The position numbers and the translations under genes are program-made. Under the pieces are notes generated by a model. It was not told the DNA's origin and ran no database searches. It worked only from the letters and a program-made list of their open reading frames with translations. From the NCBI GenBank assembly GCA_002943765.1, contig PQWQ01000008.1, forward strand, positions 1,612,001-1,676,000: a stretch of 64,000 nt of DNA, written 5' to 3'. This DNA comes from Psoroptes ovis. Taxonomy: Eukaryota > Arthropoda > Arachnida > Sarcoptiformes > Psoroptidae. Shown one piece after another: positions 10,222 to 21,301 of the stretch (within the stretch, counting starts at the first letter, position 1; the number at the start of each line of letters is the position of its first letter).

Positions 10222-10605
10222 GATCTCACGTGCTTAGCATGTTCAAATAATTCAAGGGTTATACCTCATAAACATATCAACCTTATGGATTTTATCAATT
10301 CTCAGAATCAAAAGATCTTATTTCTCTTCTCAAGTCTTTGATTGCTAATTGTCTAATTATATAATTTTACTTAATTAATTGATTTTTTAATGATTAAATT
10401 TTCAAATATTCGCTTGAACTCGGCGTGTTTGGCGCCATCTTGTATATTTACATGTACTTGATGGTGCCCGAGAAGCGCCTGTCGAGCGCAAAGCCTTAAA
10501 ATCTTCATTGCGCCATCTACTGTATGAACGGACCACCATCAAGTGAACATGTGTGTTTTGTTTACATTTTTTGAAATTTTAAAAATTTGAATTTTTGAAT
10601 GAAAA
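10222..10605. promoter_or_regulatory. Intergenic; likely PIGH promoter with repeated GCGCCATCT motifs
   Basis: Two GCGCCATCT motifs (about 10432-10440 and 10510-10518) resemble YY1/Pho-type GCCAT elements. They sit within an imperfect inverted repeat with arms at 10451-10466 and 10534-10551 (core ACTTGATGGTG). Their position just before the PIGH start suggests promoter use, or a small inverted-repeat element. Confidence 0.35.
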
Positions 10606-11476
10606 ATGATTATATTTTCCAATCATTTCCATAATTATTCAAATGAAATTATTCATTTACAAATTGAACAATATTCATCAAGGAATAAACATATAAAATT
10701 AATGATTAAACGTTCTTGTTGGTGGTATTATCAGCTGATAGCTGTGATATTTTCAATTGTTTCCGTGGTGATCTCCTTGTTTTATCATCATTTCAACGTA
10801 AGTTTTGGCCATATTTTATTTTTAAACGGTCAAATGACTAATTTAAAACAATTTTTACTTGTAAAAATTCACCAGGTCCAAGCCATTGCCATCGTTTTGG
10901 CGCTGTTTTCAATCGTTTCATATTTGTTCTTGCCGGTCATCGAAGGTAAGCACCTTTGATTTGATTAAATTCGATTAATTTTGACTAATTCGGTTTGATT
11001 TTCATTAATTTTGATAAATTCTGATCCAAACGACCCTTAGAATCGCTGATATTATTCAATAATCTTCAAGGAATTGAATATGAACGAAGATATTTACTTC
11101 ATTCTCGTCCGGTTTGTCAATTTATTAATACAAATAATTTGGTCATAAATGAAGCAATCACAATGGTAAGTTGCCCGATTCATAGTTCTTAAGACAATCA
11201 TCTTTGAATCCATTCAACCCGAAACAGCAAAAAGTAATCTTCTATCTGATAGCCATACCGGCCGACATTGGTCACTTGATTCTACGCAGCAATCAGCCGC
11301 CAAGCAAGCCTCAAACATCATCGAACAACAACAACAGCTGCATCCAATCACAGCAGCAGCCGCCACGATCAACAAGTGATAACCATCAACTGATCCCACT
11401 GTTCACCCACACCTTACCCCGACTAGATTGTCTGAAGATTGTCTATAATTACATTGAAGAGTTCAAGAATTTCTGA
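10606..11476 (+). CDS. PIGH: PIG-H, GPI-N-acetylglucosaminyltransferase subunit H
   Basis: Exons 10606-10797, 10876-10945, 11041-11165 and 11228-11476 join in frame (phases 0, 1, 0) to 211 residues. Two adjacent hydrophobic segments (LIAVIFSIVSVVISLF and AIAIVLALFSIVSYLFL) match the PIG-H membrane hairpin. The spliced protein then reads ESLILFNNLQGIEYE, VINEAITMQKVIFYL and PRLDCLKIVYNYIEE, which match the family blocks ESLLVL.., VINEAIYMQKVIYYL and PRLDCL. PIG-H is part of the ER GPI-GnT complex that adds GlcNAc to phosphatidylinositol, the first step of GPI anchor synthesis. An Asn/Gln-rich insert lies in exon 4. An internal ATG at 10699 is an alternative start. Confidence 0.85.
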
Positions 11477-11590
11477 GAATTGAATCGAATTAAATTGATT
11501 CGGAGTTCGGGAACAAGCCGGGACCCTTCGGTGATGATCATCTCGGGATTCGAAATTCAAACAGATTCGATTTGATTGGATTCGGATCGA

Positions 11591-11974
11591 TTAAATCAAA
11601 AAAGGGGTTTTAATATTCATTTGCCGAGATTGATATTTATAAATAATGAAACATATCAAAAACAATATTAACGAAACGGTGAATGTAAATAATTGTATTG
11701 AATATATGAGATTATAATTAATAATATGAACAATTGTTGATTGTTGATGATGATCGTGGTAATGATTAAGATGATCATCATCCTGAACTTGGCCATTGAT
11801 CGTTGCTAAATCATTATTCGTACCGTTCTTCATGATGATCATCGGTCGGTGATCATGATTATCGATGATTTCGCCGGTCAAATTATCGATGGCCGCGACA
11901 TCAGCGATGGTCGAGCACCATATGTTGACCATGATGGCCGCAATCATGGGTAAATATTGAAGACGTAGGGTCAT
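11591..11974 (-). CDS. Small membrane protein, unrecognised, 127 aa
   Basis: A single open frame from ATG 11974 to the stop at 11591. A hydrophobic N-terminus (LPMIAAIMVNIWCSTIADVA) could be a signal peptide. A polar His/Asp/Asn-rich middle with NLT and NGT glycosylation sequons follows. Near the C-terminus one strong membrane segment (LFTFTVSLILFLICFIIY) is followed by a short basic tail. This suggests a type I membrane protein. It is convergent with PIGH (ends 115 bp apart). No family recognised. Confidence 0.45.
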   Translation of the reverse strand: MTLRLQYLPMIAAIMVNIWCSTIADVAAIDNLTGEIIDNHDHRPMIIMKNGTNNDLATINGQVQDDDHLNHYHDHHQQSTIVHIINYNLIYSIQLFTFTVSLILFLICFIIYKYQSRQMNIKTPFLI

Positions 11975-12267
11975 TTTTGATTAATTTTTCGGTGATTTAT
12001 TGATTAATGGACTCAATTGAGTCAAATTAAAATTTCGAATGGATTCGAAAGTATTTGAAAATCTCCCCACAATAAACAAAGAAAAAACGATTGATTTGAT
12101 TTGATTCGCGAAGCATTTTCTTATTTCTGATTTGGATATTTGTCGCCATTGACATACATTTGTTTTGTGCGTGTGTGTATTAATTTAAATATGCAAATAT
12201 GTATGGTGTGTGTGATGTATTCGAATGGTGATGATAAGATAATTATCACACGCTTTTGTTGAAGATA
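11975..12267. other. Intergenic; no feature seen
   Basis: AT-rich DNA with TG microsatellite traces at about 12168-12216, lying just upstream of the decayed MITE and satellite. Confidence 0.5.
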
Positions 12268-12320
12268 TTAGGTTGTCCGAAAAGTTCATTCCGCTTTATT
12301 GTTGTATATGACAACCGTAA
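12268..12320 (+). mobile_element. Decayed mariner-type MITE, subfamily B
   Basis: The left arm TTAGGTTGTCCGAAAAGTT with CATTCCGCTT is intact. The interior is shortened, and the right end survives only as GACAACCGTAA (12310-12320). The satellite begins immediately after it. Confidence 0.6.
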
Positions 12321-14090
12321 GGCTATACATCGCCATCTTTTTTTAAGAAAAAAAAAATCAAAGGCAATAGACTGGCAATTTTTTCAAAAACAATCAAAGG
12401 CAATAGACTGGCAATTTTTTTGAAAAAAATCTAAGGCAATAGACTGGCAATTTTTTCAGAAAAAGCAAAGGCTATACACTGCCATCTTTTTTCAAAAAAA
12501 TCAAAGGCAATAGACTGGCAATTTTTTCAGAAAAAGCAAAGGCTATACACTGCCATCTTTTTTCAAAAAAATCAAAGGCAATAGACTGGCAATTTTTTCA
12601 AAAAAATCAAAGGCATTAGACTGGCAATTTTTTCAGAAAAAGCAAAGGCTATACACTGCCATCTTTTTTCAAAAAAATCAAAGGCAATAGACTGGCAATT
12701 TTTTCAAAAAAATCAAAGGCATTAGACTGGCAATTTTTTCAGAAAAAGCAAAGGCTATACACTGCCATCTTTTTTCAAAAAAATCAAAGGCAATAGACTG
12801 GCAATTTTTTCAAAAAAATCAAAGGCATTAGACTGGCAATTTTTTCAGAAAAAGCAAAGGCTATACACTGCCATCTTTTTTCAAAAAAATCAAAGGCAAT
12901 AGACTGGCAATTTTTTCAAAAAAATCAAAGGCATTAGACTGGCAATTTTTTCAGAAAAAGCAAAGGCTATACACTGCCATCTTTTTTCAAAAAAATCAAA
13001 GGCAATAGACTGGCAATTTTTTCAAAAAAATCAAAGGCATTAGACTGGCAATTTTTTCAGAAAAAGCAAAGGCTATACACTGCCATCTTTTTTCAAAAAA
13101 ATCAAAGGCAATAGACTGGCAATTTTTTCAAAAAAATCAAAGGCATTAGACTGGCAATTTTTTCAGAAAAAGCAAAGGCTATACACTGCCATCTTTTTTC
13201 AAAAAAATCAAAGGCAATAGACTGGCAATTTTTTCAAAAAAATCAAAGGCATTAGACTGGCAATTTTTTCAGAAAAAGCAAAGGCTATACACTGCCATCT
13301 TTTTTCAAAAAAATCAAAGGCAATAGACTGGCAATTTTTTCAAAAAATCAAAGGCATTAGACTGGCAATTTTTTCAAAAAAATCAAAGGCATTAGACTGG
13401 CAATTTTTTCAGAAAAAGCAAAGGCTATACACTGCCATCTTTTTTCAAAAAAATCAAAGGCAATAGACTGGCAATTTTTTCAAAAAAATCAAAGGCATTA
13501 GACTGGCAATTTTTTCAGAAAAAGCAAAGGCTATACACTGCCATCTTTTTTCAAAAAAATCAAAGGCAATAGACTGGCAATTTTTTCAAAAAAATCAAAG
13601 GCATTAGACTGGCAATTTTTTCAGAAAAAGCAAAGGCTATACACTGCCATCTTTTTTCAAAAAAATCAAAGGCAATAGACTGGCAATTTTTTCAAAAAAA
13701 TCAAAGGCATTAGACTGGCAATTTTTTCAGAAAAAGCAAAGGCTATACACTGCCATCTTTTTTCAAAAAAATCAAAGGCATTAGACTGGCAATTTTTTCA
13801 GAAAAAGCAAAGGCTATACACTGCCATCTTTTTTCAAAAAAATCAAAGGCAATAGACTGGCAATTTTTTCAAAAAAATCAAAGGCATTAGACTGGCAATT
13901 TTTTCAGAAAAAGCAAAGGCTATACACTGCCATCTTTTTTCAAAAAAATCAAAGGCAATAGACTGGCAATTTTTTCAAAAAAATCAAAGGCATTAGACTG
14001 GCAATTTTTTCAGAAAAAGCAAAGGCTATACACTGCCATCTTTTTTCAAAAAAATCAAAGGCAATAGACTGGCAATTTTTTCAGAAAAAC
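12319..14090. repeat. Satellite array: about 35-bp subunits in a 106-bp higher-order repeat
   Basis: Roughly fifty subunits of about 35 bp are arranged mainly as a three-subunit unit of 106 bp. The subunits carry the cores CAAAGGCTATACACTGCCATC, CAAAGGCAATAGACTGGCAA and CAAAGGCATTAGACTGGCAA, each separated by T6 and A6-7 runs. GCTATACAC starts at 12860, 12966 and 13072 give the exact 106-bp period. A few units have two or four subunits (for example about 12471-12542 and 13321-13430). The most diverged copies are at the left edge. No open frame. Confidence 0.9.
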
Positions 14091-14517
14091 TTGGAAAATC
14101 TTTTTGAACAAAGTAAATTGTAAGAGACAAAATAATCGAGTAAATAATTTTTTAATAATAATAATAATAATGATTGATTAATAATAAAAATTAAAATTGA
14201 ACAAATAATAGAGATAAATTTATATAATAATAAATGATGAATAAAAATTACATTAGATTTAAAAAAAAAAGAAATTGTTTTCGTGGTTCCAATTTTTGTT
14301 TTTTCAATTGAAATTTGATTAGGCTGTTGTTGTATATATGTTTTGTTGGATGAATAGAGACAATACTTATATATGATTTGAAAACCAAATATTTTTTTTT
14401 TTTTTTTTTTTTTGTTAACTTTTGGAAATAAGGGAAAAAACCTGTATATAATTTTTCATATGAATAAATAACTCTTTCAAAAGTGATTATGCCCATCATT
14501 TGTTTTCAACCCTGTCA

Positions 14518-16475
14518 TCATGTTTTTATTCCATTTGAATGTAATTTGGTTTTATTAATATCAGCTGTTGTTGTTGTCGGTGATGTATGAGTATTACCAT
14601 TAGCTTTGACTATTAAATCATCATCATCTTCTTCATCATCATTCATCAATTCTTCATTAATTATTTCTTCATCATCATCAGATCTTATATCTTTAATCTG
14701 TTTGTTGGGAAAAATAGAGAAAAATTTAGTAAGAAACTAAAACAATTAATCATAAACATACTCCATTATTGTTCCATGCTTGTATTGCAACACGTATAAT
14801 GAAATATGTCCATATTATATGTAAAATTTGTAAAGCAATCAGCAATGAATTGAAAATGTAATAAGCAGAAAACATCGGTACAAGTCCAACGGCAACATAT
14901 GATGAATAATAAATAATACGATATGGTAATAGGCCAATACGTGAAATTATCCAACATAATGCAAATACATTGAATACAATGTCGGCAATGTTTTGTTTTT
15001 TGATGTAGGCCATCATTTTTGCGCCCTGTTAAAATGATGAGGATACAAAATCAAAATAAATCCACTGGAAAAAATATGTCCATTATTATGCGATTATTAC
15101 CTCGAGCGGTATATCGGCAAAATCATGAATGACAAGCACCAATGTACCGATCCGAACTAAATTACAGGCCCATGAAAAACTAAGCAAACATAATGTAACG
15201 ACATGATGCACGAACATGACCCAAAAATCCTATGAAGAAAAAAATAAGATGAATTAATTCAAGATACAGTGCAATCCCATTTCAATTACCTTTCGTTGTA
15301 CATCGATAAATTGTGAAAATAGCAACGATAAATAGAATGCTGATTCAATATTATAATACCACCATTCTTCACTGGAAACAGTCTAGTCACCGGGATACGT
15401 AATAAATAATCAATCATTAACATTTACACTAATCATATTCAAATACATACATGATGTGGATAATCGATAAAACAATAAATTGAATCCCACATCCATGGTT
15501 TCTATATGAGTAAAAATATGAGAAAGGATTGAAATGTTTCGAAATTGACATAATCATTGCAATGAAATATACTCACATTCCATAATACTATGAGGCCATA
15601 TATAAACATTGTACAATAAAATAAACACCTCCATCTATTTGATAATTGTTAATGACGATTCACAATTGACATAAAAGTTGACATTTGATGAATGGAATAA
15701 ACAAAAAAAAGAATGGAAATTAAATTGAAATGTGAAAAACACCCATTTTTTAGACAAAAACATACGCGCTTTCAGTAAATTTGGACAATATTGTCGGCTT
15801 GGTCAATGCTAATCGTAATCTCATCCATCTTTGTATCTTTCTTTCGCTTAAATCTAATTGTTTACATAATCCTAATAACTGTATGGACGAAATAAAATGA
15901 ATATCAGTCTTCATTTATTGGATTGAAAATGAATACAAAAATATACCTGTTTATCCGATAATTTTCCTTTCGTTTTATGAAATATTTCTTCCAATATTTT
16001 ATTCGGTTTTGGTTGACGTTTATGTTTAGGCGATAGTCCAAACCATATGCCTAATGGTATAAATATAAAACTGAAATAATTTTTGAAAAATATTTCGAGA
16101 GAAGAAAAAAAAAGAAAAATATTAGCAAATAATTGTCATTGAAAAATAATGATAATAATAAGAGAGACATTTGATGAAATCATATAATTCATTGATTCAT
16201 TCATTGCTATGTTTGATCGATTGGGCGTCAAATGTCATGTAAAATGAAATGGGTGAAATGAAATTGGAAAATAATAGATGAGTATTTGAATAAAAAACTA
16301 ACCGATTGAGTATAATACGAATTATAATCAATACGATGGCTGTATATGCTGAATAATAAATGTCATTAAAATGGCGATAACCATTGATTTCATATAATTC
16401 AAATGTAGCATTTGGCGGTGTCCATACATCTTCATTCCAAAAATTTCTACGCAATAATTCTATTGTTTCTAACAT
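14518..16475 (-). CDS. CERS: Ceramide synthase (schlank/CerS5-6 type), 394 aa
   Basis: Nine exons join in frame: 16475-16303, 16070-15947, 15878-15766, 15634-15577, 15501-15451, 15382-15290, 15229-15101, 15025-14762 and 14697-14518. The protein begins with the CerS luminal start (FWNEDVWTPPNATF) and first membrane span. A degenerate homeobox-like segment follows (LSERKIQRWMRLRLA), then the TLC domain. This holds the Lag1p-motif region WYYNIESAFYLSLLFSQF, DVQRKDFWVMFVHHVVT with the catalytic-type HH pair, and GTLVLVIHDFAD. Further spans lead to RIGLLPYRIIYY and LQILHIIWTYFIIR. The acidic tail DIRSDDDEE matches the phosphorylated tail of animal CerS. The enzyme N-acylates sphingoid bases in the ER membrane. 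The length is typical (about 380-400). Confidence 0.95.
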
Positions 16476-19400
16476 TATAATTATCGTTTTTATGATGATT
16501 ATTTGATTCTTTTAGTTAATATTTCTTAAAATTTGAGGCCTTCCAAATATAATGAGATGATAATGGCTGATTTCAAGGAGGAAATTTTCGACCAAAATGT
16601 ACATATAGACTAAATTTGCGTATATTATTTACCAGGGTTCAATTTTGAATGCCAAAAAATTTGAATAAATTGGCATTTACATCATCATTTTGACAATTTT
16701 GTGATCTGAATTGTTGATCTGACAATTTCCAAAATCAAATGATTGATTGGATGACTATGATATCAAATTGCCTTCTATTATTTGATTGATTGATTCTATT
16801 TTGAAAAGCAATCGATTGGGCGTAAAATCTGTGTGTGAAAATAGGAGAAAAAACAATTAGTAAATCAACAAATGAATAATTATAATGGTTTTTTTTTCAT
16901 AAATTTTAAACAAGAAGAATCAGTTGATTTAATTCATAAAAATTCAAAATTTTAACATTCAAACATGGTAAATTCTCTCAAAATAGCATGGCAATGCCCC
17001 ACACTATATTATACAAACCTTGATGATACTAATAAACAGAATAACCAAAATAATAATAAGTGTAATCATAAGGAAGTGGAAGCAATTAAATTACTATGAC
17101 AAAATACACACATAGAAATAATGAAAATAATTTTTTTTTACGAAAATTCAAAGGTTCAAAATACTTGGCATTTACACACACACACACATGGAAAATATGC
17201 AAAAAAAAAACAAATCTTTTAAAGTGAAAAACTCATTCAAATAACTTGATTATGGTAAAGTATTCAATAGACACACACACAGAAACACTAATACACACAC
17301 TAATACTAATAAACAGATTCAATAAATCATTAAAATTAATGTGTGTGTGTGTTTGTAAAGATCATCATCATTGATCCTTCATCGTTGTTGTTTTAGTTTC
17401 CAGACACACAAACTAATAATAATGATGATAATATCACTGTGTAAAAAGACTGTAAAATACTAATAAGAGAAAAAAAATAAATTAATGAATGAATGAATGA
17501 AATTAAATGAATTGAAACGAAATCAAATGATGAATAAACTAACTAATACACAGTAGCTTAGACTTGAAATATGATGGTGGTTAAAGCCTTTTTGAATTAT
17601 CACCATAAACTTGAACTTTGAATACATTTAATACAAATTTTCATATGAATTCAATTTTTGAAATTAATTGATTATGATCATCAAGTTTAATAAGTAAATA
17701 AATTTGTTGTTTTTATTTATTTGCACTGATTTTAATCACTGTTTGATTCACTGTGTAATCACATTTAAGATGATAAACTAAACTAAATGATCGTTAGACA
17801 TTGCTAGACACACACACATGACATTTTTTTGATTTGATCATTTTAATCAGTTTGAAAAAAAATATTTAGCGCCAGACGCTACTATATCAGTGTCCAGCGG
17901 CCATTCACAAGCAGTGATATTGAACTATGCTATGAATTCATGTATTTTTTGGCTGAACAAGAAAAAATTGTCACAATAAACACATTGTGAATGTTTGAAT
18001 TGAAAAAATTCAATAAACTTTAAATAGGATATACTTATTATTATCAAGCAATAATAAACTAATGATCTTCATTTACTATAAAAATATATGATTGAATGAA
18101 TAAATAGTTAATTCTTCATTATTCAAAATACTATATTTGCGTTTAACATACATTGTAATACTAACACAATTTATATATGTTTGGCACACATTTAACAATC
18201 ATAGTTGTTATCAAAATCAAATCAAATCAAAAATATACATATCAAAATCTACAAAAACGAACAAATAAACAAACAAACAAAACACTATTCAAATATCATT
18301 CATTCATTTTTTCATCATATTTGCACATATAAATAAGCTTATTACAGCACACTTTACTGTGAATGGCTGGGATTTTTTCGTTCAATCATTTCATTTTTTG
18401 ATCTGCTTATCCCGTGATACACACGTGCATTTACACTATTTCAACTCAGTAAAGATGACAGCTTTAAGGTGAATTCACATCGAAATATTTTGACAGCTAA
18501 GACGATTAGATGGCACTTGATTTTTTTTAGTTCGATTATCATAAACAAATAAATGTGTGTGCAATATGTGCACACATCAAGTTCATTGATATTTTATCAG
18601 TGGTCGATTGTGTGTGTTACACTGTTATTGGCTTTATTATCATTGATTATTATCCTTGTAGTGTTGCAATCGAATATGATCATATTTGATAATAAAATTT
18701 TTAATTTAAATTTTATTTTCGATAAAGATTCATCTTATTTTATGGCTTTCAATGAGGTTTTCAATTGGCTTTTCAATGGGGCAAATTCAATTGAAATTCA
18801 ATTCATTTAGCTGTTTACACATGAATTGCTCTATTAATTATCGTAATGATGATGATTGGTATAATTGAAACACCATTGGATATATTCTATTCTTTGTTTC
18901 CAAAGATAAAAATAGAAAAAATGAATGATTTTTTTTCGAAATCATTTCACATTAGAAGTGTTTTAATTATTATCATTTCGATGAAAAACAACAAAACAAA
19001 GAGTTGAAGAATGACAAACAAAGCATAATAATAATTGAGATTATTGGCGATAATTATCAATAATATCTAGCTAATGCCAATAGAAATAGAACACACACAC
19101 ATATTGAACACTAAAAAACAAATACAAATGTAAAAAACAACCAAAATAATTGCAAATAATAAGTGAATCATAACAAAAATAAAGCTTAAATTATTTTTAC
19201 CTTTTAAATGATTGTAGATTTGATGATTTTGAAATAGACAATGATTTCTACACAATAAACAAAATTGGATGATTGAATTCAAATTTAAAAGATTTATGTA
19301 AAAATCAAGTTGAAAATGCTGGTAGAACTTCAATTTTGATTGATAGAATTTAAATCGATTCAAAATTTTCAAATATTCGTGTACATAAACAGAACTGGAG

Positions 19401-21151
19401 ACTGGAAAATAAACTAAAACACATTAAAAACACAGATTTAAAATTTCAAATCCAAGAATTGATGATAATTGAGTTCATTGATTGAATCGAATAATTTCGA
19501 AGACGATTTTGACGATTATTCATCAAATGAATTTGTTCAATTTATTCTTGATCAAATTTAACAAGTTTCTAACGGAATTTCTCGGGGATTTTCAATGATT
19601 TTTTCAATGAAAGAGGCTCTTTAAGCATTTTTTCGTTGAAATATTTCAATTTTCAGCTGATTTCAATTTAGAACACTTGAAAATAGTTGAAATTCATCAA
19701 AAATTGCGGCCAAAATCGGTGAAATCGATGAAAATCATTAAAAATTCATAAAAATTTATTGAAATTGATTAATCGATTGATTGCAATTGATTGATTTCGA
19801 ATTCGAATTTTCGAACGTTTTTCTTAAAAGGATTCGAATTCGATTTAAAAAACATTCGAATTCGATTTTTTTTTTTTTTTTTTTGAAATTTGATTCACAT
19901 AAACAACACAAAGATAAACGCGTAACACAAATTAAATTGGAGAAATGAAAGCATGCAGCTAATTCATACCAGTAGCGGGTTGAAAATATAAAATCGTTGT
20001 TACGTGTTTTTCTCCTTTCATTCATTCATTCATATACCGCATAGAGCAAATTACCAAATTGTAATAATTATCAAGAATGAAAAAAAAAACATGTGGTCCG
20101 CATTCCGCATCATTCCTCCTCGCCACTCACAGCTTTGCTACTACCTTTTTTACAATTTTGCTCCTCTTGGTGTGGTCAATGTTGAATGCACAGAAAGAGA
20201 GATGAAAGAGAGAGAGAGTGGCAAGATGAGGAGAAAAAGTTGAGAAACATGTAGTGGCAGCAGTTGTAGTAGTAGCATACAGTGTTGGTATAATCAGTAG
20301 TAATAGTAGTGGCAGTTTACAGTTTTGTTTGCAACTACCCCTATTTAAAAGATAAAAAAGATTCGATATTTTTGAAAAAATTCGAATTTTCCAAAAATTC
20401 AAATTTTTCAACCGCGGTAAACAGGTTTGTAATTTAAATCAATTAATCAATTGGTTAATTAATAATTAATTAAATCTTTATCAGACGATCAAGGCGTTCA
20501 TTTCTGGTGTATTTCGCAGGAATTCTTCAGAATTTTTTATGAATTCAATGAATTTAAAAGAAGAAAATGATAAAAATCAACAATCTAAAAGCGAAGAAAC
20601 GCGCCAAATCAATCAAATCGATGCAATCAATCAACGGCCATTACATCCACGTATTCTGCCAACGTAATAATTTACACAAACACACATTCATCGTACACAC
20701 ATCAATCATCATTATTTATTTATGATGATTGATGAAGATGTAACATGAAGCATCATCGATTTTCTTCAATTGAAATCTTAAAATTTCAAATAATCAATGG
20801 CAATTGAAAAATGACAAGAAACAAACGCAAAATTTCAAGCAATCGACAAATATCAAATTAGCATCATTCAAATCTGTTACATGAAACCTTATTCATTCAT
20901 TATTTATGCATTTAGCAGCTTATCATTTGGAAAAAAAATCATTTATTATATAAACATTAATCAATCGATCGATCGAATCAATCATTATTGATTCAATAAT
21001 GATCAATTCGAATTCAATTATTGCATACAGACATTATGTGTTTGTTGATGAAGTATCTTATTATCAATGGGCAAAATTGAACAGAGAATAATAAGGAGGA
21101 AAAAAAATATAACAAGTATTTCAACGAGTATTTTAGAAAAAATATAAATGT
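16476..21151. other. 4.7-kb gene-poor region upstream of ceramide synthase
   Basis: AT-rich DNA with CA/TG microsatellites (for example 17165-17186, 17269-17355) and poly-A/T runs. Open frames are short, low-complexity and without family motifs. Ceramide synthase 5' UTR exons and promoter may lie here. A 43-codon frame at 20538-20669 (ends RPLHPRILPT) has no supporting context. Confidence 0.55.
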
Positions 21152-21235
21152 ATTAGATTGTCCGAAAAGTTCTGGCCGATTTTTATTAAGCAACTCTATT
21201 CGGATTAAGCGGAATGAACTTTTCGGACAACCTAA
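21152..21235 (-). mobile_element. Mariner-type MITE, subfamily B, inverted copy
   Basis: The left end TTAGATTGTCCGAAAAGTTC and right end GAACTTTTCGGACAACCTAA bracket an interior reverse-complementary to the other subfamily B copies (GGCCGATTTT... AAGCGGAATG). It lies 67 bp past the TRAPPC9 stop codon, probably in that gene's 3' flank or UTR. Confidence 0.8.
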
Positions 21236-21301
21236 TTCAAGATTTATGATTATTATCGATTATTTACATTTATGGCTATTACCCGAACCATTTGAAAAAA
21301 T

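Noticed and set aside
12319..14090. CRISPR-like array
   Set aside because: Units are contiguous 35-bp satellite repeats with no unique spacers, in a eukaryotic genome.
18553..18810. Plus-strand frame with a hydrophobic segment
   Set aside because: AT-rich DNA readily encodes Leu/Ile/Phe; no homologous motif, splice or neighbouring exon.
20538..20669. 43-codon frame ending RPLHPRILPT
   Set aside because: Looks mildly protein-like and ends next to GTAATA, but no partner exon or family could be found.
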